Source: GCA-2748575 sp965222725 (GTDB lineage: Bacteria; Pseudomonadota; Gammaproteobacteria; Pseudomonadales; Ketobacteraceae). From it: a stretch of 64,000 nucleotides of DNA. The translations under genes and the position numbers were made by a program. Of this stretch, positions 55,603-62,989 are shown in pieces; within the stretch, counting starts at the first letter, position 1; the number at the start of each line of letters is the position of its first letter. The notes beneath the pieces are model-generated. The model was not told the origin of the DNA. It saw nothing but the letters and a program-made list of their open reading frames with translations, and ran no database searches. Location: NCBI GenBank assembly GCA_965222725.1, contig OZ244969.1, forward strand, positions 3,720,001 through 3,784,000. The letters are read 5' to 3'.

Positions 55603-57009
55603 AAACTCACGCTCGTTTTCGTTCACCTGTATGGGCTTGCCGATGGGCGGAAACGCCCGTTGCGGGCAGTTGGGTCGCTCACACACCCGGCAACTGACAC
55701 CGATAGGCACTGCTGCCTCGCGGTCGTTAATATCAATTCCCACCGAATACACCAGTTTCCCGGCGTGCTGGATCTCGCAGCCCAGGGCCACGGCAAAATT
55801 CTTTTGCGGCACCATAAAGCCGCCTTCGGTGCGGCTTACTGTTCTTGCGATACAGAAATAGGTTTTGCCATCCGGCATCTGGGCTACCTGGCGCAGAATA
55901 CGGCCCGGCTGGGCGAAGGCTTCGTGTACATTCCACAGGGGGCAGGCGCCACCCACACGGGCAAAATGAAAACTGGAAGCGCTTTGCCGTTTGGAGATAT
56001 TGCCCGCTGCATCCACCCGTAAAAAATAGAAAGGAATACCGGTTTTACCGGGTCGCTGCAGGGTGCTGAGCCGGTGGCATACCTGTTCAAAACTCACGTT
56101 AAAAATAATCTGCAGGCGTTCAATGTCATAGCGTTCCTGTTCCGCCCGGGCCAGAAAGGGCTCGTAGGGCATGAGCAGGGCACCGGCAAAGTAATTGGCC
56201 AGGCCAACACGCGCCACCCCCTGGGATTCGGCATTGGCGAAATTCGCATTGCGGATAATGGTATCCAGAATGGCCTTGTGTTCCAGCAGGCAGATCTGGT
56301 GGGCAATCTGGAACACCCGCTGGCGCATGGACAGCAGTTTCGACAGGGTCAGGGTGCGGCTGGCGGGGTCGTACTGGCGCAGGCGTTCGTCTTCCACTTC
56401 CGTGACCACCTGAATGGCATGCTGGCGTTTCAGGTAGGCAATCAGTGGTGCCTCGCCGGCACCGGGTGTTAAGCCCGCAGCCCGGGCGGTGTCTTCCGCG
56501 GCATGGTCCAGGTCATCGAAATAGTTGTTCTCGTCATAGAAAAAATCGCGAACTTCCTCGTAAGGGAACTGGGGGCCTTCAATGGTTCGTACGGCTTCGT
56601 CGCCGGTCATGTCCTGGGCCAGGCCGGCGTAGTTCTGCCGGGCCTGCAGATAGGAGCGGTACAGGGTCAGGTAGGCCCGGGCAAAATCCGGCGTCTGGCC
56701 CACCACGGCTTTCAGGTCCTGCAGGTTCACCTGGGCGCTTTTGAACAGCGGATCCTGAAGACTTTCACGGATTTCACTGGCCAGGCGGTCGTCCTCTTCT
56801 TCGGAGAAGGTGCTCAGATCCACGTTGAACGTGGTGCCAAGCTTCAGTAACACCGCCACCGTCAGCGGCCGCTGATCGTTCTCTATCTGGTTCAGGTAAC
56901 TGGGGGAAATGCCCAGGGCGGTGGCCAGCTGAGCCTGGGTCAGCTCGTGGTGTTCACGAAAACGGCGAATCTTGGGGCCGAGAAAGAGCTTGCGCTTGCG
57001 GTCGGACAT
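55579..57009 (-). CDS. Short-chain fatty acyl regulator (ScfR/RamB/PrpR-type, XRE-IrrE-DUF2083)
   Basis: A 476-residue regulator: XRE-type HTH (about 9-65; LGPKIRRFREHHELTQAQLA, SPSYLNQIENDQRPLT), a middle IrrE/peptidase M78-like region (about 180-300; QRVFQIAHQICLLEHKAI, where the active-site HExxH of the peptidase is degenerate), and a C-terminal DUF2083-type ligand domain ending in the cysteine cluster SCRVCERPNCPQRAF. Members of this family (RamB, PrpR, ScfR) sense acyl-CoAs and control acetate/propionate and short-chain fatty acid genes. It is divergent from a DmdC-like acyl-CoA dehydrogenase, with RamB-like sites between, so autoregulation and control of that gene are likely. Confidence 0.9.
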   Translation of the reverse strand: MSDRKRKLFLGPKIRRFREHHELTQAQLATALGISPSYLNQIENDQRPLTVAVLLKLGTTFNVDLSTFSEEEDDRLASEIRESLQDPLFKSAQVNLQDLKAVVGQTPDFARAYLTLYRSYLQARQNYAGLAQDMTGDEAVRTIEGPQFPYEEVRDFFYDENNYFDDLDHAAEDTARAAGLTPGAGEAPLIAYLKRQHAIQVVTEVEDERLRQYDPASRTLTLSKLLSMRQRVFQIAHQICLLEHKAILDTIIRNANFANAESQGVARVGLANYFAGALLMPYEPFLARAEQERYDIERLQIIFNVSFEQVCHRLSTLQRPGKTGIPFYFLRVDAAGNISKRQSASSFHFARVGGACPLWNVHEAFAQPGRILRQVAQMPDGKTYFCIARTVSRTEGGFMVPQKNFAVALGCEIQHAGKLVYSVGIDINDREAAVPIGVSCRVCERPNCPQRAFPPIGKPIQVNENEREFLPYRFST

Positions 57010-57107
57010 GCTGGGGACTCTCTGTTGTCGCAGGATCAGGCGCTGTGGTAGCAGGATCAGGTGGTGGAAACCACCGTAAGTGCTAATCGTGCGTCGATCT
57101 GGTGCAT

Positions 57108-57133
57108 TTTTGCAAAGTTCACCTTTGCAAGGT
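57108..57133. promoter_or_regulatory. RamB/ScfR-type operator, proximal to the regulator gene
   Basis: TTTTGCAAAGTTCACC followed by TTTGCAAGG contains GAACTTTGCAAA on the minus strand, matching the known RamB consensus (A/G)AACTTTGCAAA, plus an inverted half-site TTTGCAA. It lies about 100 bp upstream of the regulator start. Confidence 0.7.
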
Positions 57134-57277
57134 TAGCAAGTTTGCAGAAACTGATGCAAAGGAATTTGCAGGTCAGCACCTTAATCGGCGCGTTTTAGTG
57201 CTGCATTATTGCCGCTTTGGGGCTATCTCCCCATAATCTGCGGCGATCTTAACGGCTTTACCGGGCCAATAGTCCTG

Positions 57278-57292
57278 TTTGCAAAGTTCACA
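57278..57292. promoter_or_regulatory. RamB/ScfR-type operator overlapping the acyl-CoA dehydrogenase leader
   Basis: TTTGCAAAGTTCACA repeats 14 bases of the other operator exactly and ends 18 bp before the ATG at 57311, next to the GGAGG ribosome-binding site. A regulator bound here would block transcription. Confidence 0.68.
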
Positions 57293-57310
57293 AAACGAGG
57301 AGGGTTTTTT

Positions 57311-59095
57311 ATGCAAAACTACCGCGCGCCACTTCAGGATATGCAGTTTGTTCTTTACAACGTGCTGAAAGTGGACCAGTTCTGGCAACAAATCCCCCGT
57401 TACTCCCAACAAATCGACAAAGACACCGCCGACGCCATGCTCAACGAAGCGGCCCGGATTACCAGCGAATGCATTGCGCCCCTGAACCGCAGCGGCGACG
57501 AAGAGGGGGCCCGCTGGGAAAACGGCGAGGTATCTACCCCCAGGGGCTTCCCGGAAGCTTACAGTGTGTTTGCCGAAGGCGGCTGGGCCGGCCTGACTGG
57601 CAACCCTGATCACTGCGGCATGGGTATGCCCAAATCCTTTGCGGTGCTGATTGATGAAATGCTCTACGCCGCCAACAGTTCCTTTGCCCTGTATCCCAGC
57701 CTGAGCAGCGGTGCCGCGCTGGCTCTGGATGCCCACGGCAGTGATGCCCTGAAAGAACGTTTTCTGCCGCCTCTGTATGCGGGGCAGTGGTCCGGTACCA
57801 TGTGCCTGACTGAGCCCCACGCCGGCAGCGATCTGGGCCTGATCCGCACCCGCGCCGTCCCCAACGACGACGGCTCCTACGAGATCACCGGTACCAAGAT
57901 CTTCATCACCGGTGGCGACCAGGACCTGACCGAGAATATCGTGCATCTGGTGCTGGCCAAGCTGCCGGACGCACCGGAAGGCTCCCGGGGTATTTCCCTG
58001 TTTCTGGTGCCCAAGATCCAGGTGAACGAGGATGGCACCCTGGGAGAGCCCAATGGGGTGTCCTGTGGCTCTATTGAACACAAAATGGGGATCAAGGGCT
58101 CTGCTACCTGTGTGATGAACTTCGATAATGCCCGGGGTTATCTGGTGGGAGAGCTGAACCGCGGCCTGCAGTGTATGTTCACCATGATGAACTGCGAGCG
58201 CCTGTCCATTGGTATTCAGGGGATCGGCTGCTCGGATATGTCCTACCAGAACGCCGTGGCCTATTCCCGGGAACGCCTGCAGGGCAAGGGCCAGCCCCAG
58301 AGCAACGGGGCCGATCCCATCATAGTGCACCCGGACGTGCGTCGTATGCTGCTCACCATGAAATCCACCATCGAAGCGGGCCGCGCCCTGGCGGTTTACC
58401 TGGGGATGCAGCTGGATCAGAGCTTTTACGCCGAATCGGATCTGGATCGCCAGAAAGCCTCCGCACTGGTGGGCCTGCTCACCCCGGTGGCCAAGGCCTT
58501 TTTCACGGATCTGGGGCTGGAAAACACCATCCATGGCCAGCAGGTGTTCGGTGGCCATGGCTACGTGCGGGAATGGGGCCAGGAGCAGCTGGTGCGTGAT
58601 GTGCGTATCGCCCAGATTTATGAAGGCACCAATGGCATTCAGGCGCTGGACCTGCTGCAGCGCAAGGTGTTTGCCAATCGTGGCGAGTCTTTGAGTGTAC
58701 TGTTCAGCGACATTCGCCGGGAAATGACAGCCATTACCGGGGAAAAATACGCTGAACTGACGGAATACCGGGCCACCATGGCGGCCCTGCTGGACCAGAT
58801 CGAAAGCCTGACCAGCGATATCATTGCCCGGGGTGAGTTGTCTCCCCTGAACATTGCGGCCGCTGCCACGGAGTACCTGCACTTGCTGGGATACACTCTT
58901 TATGGCTATTTATGGCTCAAAATGATGGCAGCCGCTGTGGATGTGCAGGAAGATCAGGCGGAATTCAGCTCGGCCAAGCTGGCCACCGGCAAATTCTATT
59001 TCCACCGGGTGCTGACCCGCACCGATTCGCTGATTGCCAGCCTGCTGCGTTCTGATGTGGAGGATTACATGGGGCTGGACGCGGCTTCGTTCTGA
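57311..59095 (+). CDS. Acyl-CoA dehydrogenase, DmdC-like
   Basis: A 594-residue acyl-CoA dehydrogenase of the long bacterial type with an extra C-terminal domain. It has YRAPLQDMQFVLYNVL at the start, the FAD/substrate block GTMCLTEPHAGSDLGLIRTR (about 155), the flavin-contact EITGTKIFITGGDQDL, and the catalytic-base region AQIYEGTNGIQALDLL with Glu about 437. The same architecture occurs in DmdC (3-methylmercaptopropionyl-CoA dehydrogenase) and its many paralogues that oxidise other acyl-CoAs. ATG 57311 is chosen for the AGGAGG-like site upstream; a longer open frame has no such signal. Regulation by the divergent ScfR-type protein is suggested by operator-like sites. Substrate length is not determinable. 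Confidence 0.9.
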   Translation: MQNYRAPLQDMQFVLYNVLKVDQFWQQIPRYSQQIDKDTADAMLNEAARITSECIAPLNRSGDEEGARWENGEVSTPRGFPEAYSVFAEGGWAGLTGNPDHCGMGMPKSFAVLIDEMLYAANSSFALYPSLSSGAALALDAHGSDALKERFLPPLYAGQWSGTMCLTEPHAGSDLGLIRTRAVPNDDGSYEITGTKIFITGGDQDLTENIVHLVLAKLPDAPEGSRGISLFLVPKIQVNEDGTLGEPNGVSCGSIEHKMGIKGSATCVMNFDNARGYLVGELNRGLQCMFTMMNCERLSIGIQGIGCSDMSYQNAVAYSRERLQGKGQPQSNGADPIIVHPDVRRMLLTMKSTIEAGRALAVYLGMQLDQSFYAESDLDRQKASALVGLLTPVAKAFFTDLGLENTIHGQQVFGGHGYVREWGQEQLVRDVRIAQIYEGTNGIQALDLLQRKVFANRGESLSVLFSDIRREMTAITGEKYAELTEYRATMAALLDQIESLTSDIIARGELSPLNIAAAATEYLHLLGYTLYGYLWLKMMAAAVDVQEDQAEFSSAKLATGKFYFHRVLTRTDSLIASLLRSDVEDYMGLDAASF

Positions 59096-59126
59096 TTGTC
59101 GGTAACAAATGTTCCGGATCGGTTAT

Positions 59127-59162
59127 AAAAAGGTCAGGTCTTAGAAAACCTGACCTTTTTTG
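59127..59162 (+). terminator. Rho-independent terminator
   Basis: AAAAAGGTCAGGT and ACCTGACCTTTTTT form a stem with an 8-nt loop, followed by a U-tract. It ends the acyl-CoA dehydrogenase gene. Confidence 0.92.
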
Positions 59163-59291
59163 TTATTGATCTCTGGCAGCAAAGTGCGTTCTTTGTTACA
59201 AAAGTGACTTGCAGAACCTTTGTTTACCGACGATAGTTAGGGCTGTTCAAGCGGCCCCGCGCCGGTCAGAAGTGGAAGAGGTAGTCCCCCC

Positions 59292-60497
59292 TTGTCAGTA
59301 GATTCATTTGAGGCGATTCGACCCTACGTCGATGCAGAAGTGCCTTCCGTCATTAAGCGCCTGGTTAATTCCGAGGCGCTGCTCCAGGGAATTATTCATG
59401 TGCGTTACCCCAAAGTACCGCGCTACCTGGAAAAACCCCTGGCGCGTTTTCTGAGATACCGTATCCAGAAAGCCCTGTCGAACGTGAATACTGTGGCAGA
59501 GTTCCAGTCGCTCATGGGCGCCTTTCTGGAAAAAACCATCGACAGCACCATGACTGAATTCACCTTTGGTGGTTTGGATCAGCTGACGTCGGACAAACCC
59601 TATCTGTTTATCAGCAATCACCGGGATATTACCCTGGATTCCGCCCTGCTGAATTATGCGTTAATTCAGAATGGCCATGAGTCTGCCGAGATCGCCATTG
59701 GTGATAACCTGCTGGTGAATCCTCTGGTGGCGGATTTGCTGCGCCTTAACAAGAGCTTTGTAGTGAACCGTTCGGCAAAAGGCATTAAGGAAAAGTACCG
59801 GGCGCTCACTCAGCTGTCCCACTATATTTTCAAGGCTCATGAAAACAACCGATCCATCTGGATTGCCCAGCGGGAAGGCCGTGCCAAAGACGGTGCCGAT
59901 GTTACCGATCCTGCGATTCTGAAAATGCTGCACGTGTGGGCGAAAAAGCAGGGGCTGTCCTTCAGCGAAGCCATTCGCCATTTCAATATTGTGCCGGTGT
60001 CGGTGTCTTACGAATATGATCCCTGCGACGGCCTGAAAGCGGCGGAACTGGCTGCCCGGGAGCAGGCTAACTACGTTAAAAATGCTGCCGAGGATTTTCA
60101 GAGCATCATGCGGGGAATTTCCCAGCCCAAGGGCAGTGTGCATCTGCAATTTGGCGACGTGCTGACCGGCGACTATGAAACCCCGGAAGCAGCAGCGGCC
60201 GCCATCGATGAGCAGATTGTTTCCAACTATCGTCTGTACCCATCCAACCTGTTTGCCTGCGACCAGCTGCTTCACAGTCAGCAACCGCTGAAGTACCTGC
60301 GGGAACTGTCGGCAGAAAAACTGCAGCAGTGGCTGGATTCTTCCGGCCTGAATCAGATGAATGTCAGTGCTCAGGATCTGGCCCAGCAGGCGAAAGAGTT
60401 TAAAGAAAGGCTGTCGACCTATTCTGAGCAGGTGCAGCATTATATGCTGGAAATGTATGCCAACCCTGTGATCAATAAATTTCGCCATCAGCCTTGA
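59292..60497 (+). CDS. PlsC-like acyltransferase of the NHRD/REGRAKD type
   Basis: A 401-residue lysophosphatidate-acyltransferase-fold protein. The catalytic block reads LFISNHRDITLDSALLN (about 101-117), where the spacing after the His differs from the usual NHX4D. The second block is IWIAQREGRAKDGADVTDP (about 195), related to EGTR-type substrate-binding motifs. The region KSFVVNRSAKGIKEKYRAL fits the family. There is no membrane helix; the C-terminal 100 residues are helical. It may acylate glycerol-3-phosphate or lysophospholipid, and the nearby WS/DGAT suggests storage or membrane lipid work. The start is a TTG (AGAGG upstream); no ATG lies near the N terminus. The terminator after it carries the ribosome-binding site of the next gene. 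Confidence 0.82.
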   Translation: MSVDSFEAIRPYVDAEVPSVIKRLVNSEALLQGIIHVRYPKVPRYLEKPLARFLRYRIQKALSNVNTVAEFQSLMGAFLEKTIDSTMTEFTFGGLDQLTSDKPYLFISNHRDITLDSALLNYALIQNGHESAEIAIGDNLLVNPLVADLLRLNKSFVVNRSAKGIKEKYRALTQLSHYIFKAHENNRSIWIAQREGRAKDGADVTDPAILKMLHVWAKKQGLSFSEAIRHFNIVPVSVSYEYDPCDGLKAAELAAREQANYVKNAAEDFQSIMRGISQPKGSVHLQFGDVLTGDYETPEAAAAAIDEQIVSNYRLYPSNLFACDQLLHSQQPLKYLRELSAEKLQQWLDSSGLNQMNVSAQDLAQQAKEFKERLSTYSEQVQHYMLEMYANPVINKFRHQP

Positions 60498-60519
60498 TGC
60501 TGGTAAGGCTTCCGTTATT

Positions 60520-60556
60520 AAATGCTCCCCTTCAGGAATGATCGGGAGCATTTTTT
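60520..60556 (+). terminator. Terminator whose 3' arm holds the next gene's ribosome-binding site
   Basis: AAATGCTCCC pairs with GGGAGCATTT over a 14-nt loop and is followed by TTTTTT directly before the ATG of the iron-sulfur protein gene. The GGGAG in the 3' arm is also the best Shine-Dalgarno sequence for that ATG. Confidence 0.8.
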
Positions 60557-61252
60557 ATGTCTGATTTCAGCCCGCAACTGGCAGCGCAAGGGTTAAACCT
60601 GCAAGCCGTGCTGCCGCTGGACCGGTTGCCGGAAAATGTGCTTGCCGATCTGCAGGCAGCAGTTTCCGATATGTCTGATTACCGGCAGTTGTTGTTGCTG
60701 GGGCATGGTGGCCGTCGCCTTTGGCAAGCAATGACTGAAGCTGAATTTGTTTCTGAAAACCGGATAGATGATTACACCACAGAGTGCATTCAGCAGTGGT
60801 TTGCAGAACATCATCCTGATTCCCGTTACGGCCTGCTGTATCCCGGTCAGCATATCGTGCCGTTACAGTCGCTAGGCAAACTGGCGGGCTGGCATTTTCC
60901 TTCACCCATTATGGTGGGCGTTAATCATGTATGGGGCAGCTGGTACGCCTATCGGGCGGTGGTGCTGGCCGATACGGATTTTACCGTGTCTGACACCCCG
61001 GATTGGCAATCCGCCTGCAACAATTGCGACAGCAAACCCTGTGTCAGTGCCTGCCCGGCAAATGCGGTGAGTGCAGACGGGCTGGATATGGCCCGATGCA
61101 TTGCCTGGCGTAAACAGCCGGATTCTGTGTGCCGGAACCGATGCCTGGCACGGCTGGCCTGTCCGGTGGGCCAAGAGCATCGCTACACCGATGATCAGAT
61201 TGAATATCATTACGGTTGTTCTTACCAAACTATTTGCGAGCGTTATCCCTAG
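60557..61252 (+). CDS. QueG-like 4Fe-4S cluster protein
   Basis: A 231-residue protein. The C-terminal third carries a ferredoxin-type cluster: ACNNCDSKPCVSACP (Cys about 154, 157, 162, 166) and further cysteines in DMARCIAW, SVCRNRCLARLACPVG and YGCSYQTIC. The N-terminal two thirds (LLLLGHGGRRLWQAMTEAEF, HIVPLQSLGKLAGWHFPSP) recall the start of epoxyqueuosine reductase QueG, but the protein is far shorter and lacks the cobalamin-binding and HEAT parts. It may therefore be an electron-transfer protein or a small reductase. It starts within 60 bp of the acyltransferase stop. Function cannot be named. Confidence 0.68.
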   Translation: MSDFSPQLAAQGLNLQAVLPLDRLPENVLADLQAAVSDMSDYRQLLLLGHGGRRLWQAMTEAEFVSENRIDDYTTECIQQWFAEHHPDSRYGLLYPGQHIVPLQSLGKLAGWHFPSPIMVGVNHVWGSWYAYRAVVLADTDFTVSDTPDWQSACNNCDSKPCVSACPANAVSADGLDMARCIAWRKQPDSVCRNRCLARLACPVGQEHRYTDDQIEYHYGCSYQTICERYP

Positions 61253-61287
61253 TCCAAACAACGTATTCGCTGTTGGTAAAAAGCCTT

Positions 61288-61348
61288 AAAATACCCACTT
61301 GCGCCGCAGCTTGGGCGGCCCGCCGGATGGTGTGCTGCGGGGTATTTT
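61288..61348 (+). terminator. Long imperfect hairpin, likely terminator
   Basis: AAAATACCC pairs with GGTATTTT and CCGCAGC pairs with GCTGCGG, with a 7-nt bulge on the 5' side and a small GC-rich inner hairpin (GGGCGG/CCGCC). It lies 36 bp after the iron-sulfur protein gene. The run after it is TTTTGTAAG rather than a clean U-tract. Confidence 0.55.
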
Positions 61349-61479
61349 GTAAGTAATTGTTTTATCTGGTAATCAGGCTGGTTACGCCGGTATCTGTGGC
61401 ACCACAAGTGTTTTAAAATTGGCATCACAGGCCGTATTTTTCAGGAATTTCACTCGCAGTAGATTAAAGGACCCGGGCT

Positions 61480-62919
61480 ATGGCATACCTCAATGCGCTT
61501 GACGCTTCATTTCTTCATATGGAATCCAACCGAACCCCCATGCATGTGGGCGGTCTGCTGGTGTTTAAATTGCCGGAAAATGCTGAGCCGGATTACCTGA
61601 ACAAGCTGTTTGATCGTTTGCAGAAATCGCCGGTAACCAATGAGCCTTTTAACTGGAAACTGCGCCATGGTGTGTTGTCTGGTGTGGCGCCATCATGGGT
61701 GAAAGCCAAGAAAATTGATATCGATTACCACGTGCGCCACTCCGCGTTACCGTTCCCCGGTGGCGAAAAGGAGTTGGGTGTGCTGGTGGCGCGTCTGCAT
61801 TCCAATCATATGGATCTGGAACGCCCTCTTTGGGAATTCCATTTGATTGAAGGCCTGGAGAATCGCCGTTTTGCAGTTTACATGAAAACCCACCATGCCA
61901 TGATTGATGGTATGGGTGCCATGAAGATGATCAAGAAGTGGTTGACCTCTTCACCGGATATGGCAGTGGAAATCGCACCCTGGTCAGCATCCTTTGGTAT
62001 CAAACGTAAACGTAGTGGTGCAGGCGGCAGTGCATCAGAAAAACCAGGGCTTTGGGGCGGCATTAAATCCCAGTTATCGGCCGGCAAGGAACTGGCGGCC
62101 AAACTGCGGGAAATGAATGATCACCACATTAATCCGGAAGGTGGCATGTATTCTGCCATGCACACGCCCCAAACCCTGTTCAACCAGCATATTTCCCCGC
62201 AGCGGCGGCTGGCCACCCAGCTGTACGATGTGGCGCGTTTCAAGCGTATTCAGCAGGCCACCGGCGCTACAGTAAACGATATTTGTCTGTCGATTATAGG
62301 TACCGCCACCCGGCGATACCTGGACGAGCTGGAGCAGTTACCGGAGGATTCTCTGGTGGTATCTGTTCCTGTGGGTTTACCAAGGCCGGACGGTAAAGCC
62401 GGGAATGCGACTATTGGTTTTGCCTGCCCGCTGGGTACCGATATTGAGGATCCGCTGCAACGCTTGCAGAATTTAAAAGCCATTACCCACCGCACCAAAC
62501 AACAGTTAAAAACCCTGTCTGCGGATGCATTAACGCAGTTTTCCATTCTGGGTATTACGCCTTTAATGATGGGACAGCTTACCGGGCTGGGCATGAAAAT
62601 ACCGGCGCTGTTCAACCTGGTGGTGTCCAATGTCGTAGCCACCCGCCACAAGCTTTACTGGAATGGTGCTGAGCTGGAAGCCATGTATCCCATCTCCATT
62701 CTGTTCGATGGCTACGCCCTGAATATTACCGTGGTGGGATACGATCAAAGCCTGGCGCTGGGCTTTACCGGCTGCCGTAACGCTTTGCCCAGCCTGCAGC
62801 GCCTGGCGGTTTACACCGGCGAAGCGCTGGCCGAGCTGGAAGCGGCACTGGATTTTTGCGCCGACTCAGAAAACCCGGTTTCTCCAGAGCTGGATAAGGA
62901 CCGGGTTGTTCTTACCTGA
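61480..62919 (+). CDS. Wax ester synthase/diacylglycerol acyltransferase (WS/DGAT)
   Basis: A 479-residue bifunctional acyltransferase. It starts with the family signature LDASFLHMESNRTPMHVGGL and has the catalytic HHxxxDG motif in KTHHAMIDGMGA (His138, His139, Asp143), the PLWE block (LERPLWEFHLIEGL) and the C-terminal NLVVSNVVATRHKLYWNGAE with LEAMYPISILFDGYALNITV. WS/DGATs join acyl-CoA with a fatty alcohol or diacylglycerol to form wax esters or triacylglycerol storage inclusions, a common trait of marine hydrocarbon- and lipid-using gammaproteobacteria. An AAAGGA motif lies upstream of the ATG. The gene stands alone between a structured leader and a convergent nucleoside hydrolase. Confidence 0.95.
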   Translation: MAYLNALDASFLHMESNRTPMHVGGLLVFKLPENAEPDYLNKLFDRLQKSPVTNEPFNWKLRHGVLSGVAPSWVKAKKIDIDYHVRHSALPFPGGEKELGVLVARLHSNHMDLERPLWEFHLIEGLENRRFAVYMKTHHAMIDGMGAMKMIKKWLTSSPDMAVEIAPWSASFGIKRKRSGAGGSASEKPGLWGGIKSQLSAGKELAAKLREMNDHHINPEGGMYSAMHTPQTLFNQHISPQRRLATQLYDVARFKRIQQATGATVNDICLSIIGTATRRYLDELEQLPEDSLVVSVPVGLPRPDGKAGNATIGFACPLGTDIEDPLQRLQNLKAITHRTKQQLKTLSADALTQFSILGITPLMMGQLTGLGMKIPALFNLVVSNVVATRHKLYWNGAELEAMYPISILFDGYALNITVVGYDQSLALGFTGCRNALPSLQRLAVYTGEALAELEAALDFCADSENPVSPELDKDRVVLT

Positions 62920-62989
62920 GATCTACAATGAAAGTCTGTCTTGCAAGGTGTTACGGAGGCTGGTGCGCAGTAACATTCCGGGTTTTCTT

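Larger units (their letters stand above)
57010..57310. other. 301-bp divergent regulatory region between ScfR-type regulator and acyl-CoA dehydrogenase
   Basis: No gene is supported here. It carries at least two copies of TTTGCAAAGTTCAC and several TTTGCA/TGCAAA half-sites (for example around 57140-57170), consistent with a cluster of regulator-binding sites and two promoters. Confidence 0.7.

Noticed and set aside
57206..58882. Long minus-strand open frame (558 codons) opposite the acyl-CoA dehydrogenase
   Set aside because: It is the antisense of a strongly matching acyl-CoA dehydrogenase in GC-rich sequence; its translation is rich in Gly/His/Gln with no recognisable motif.
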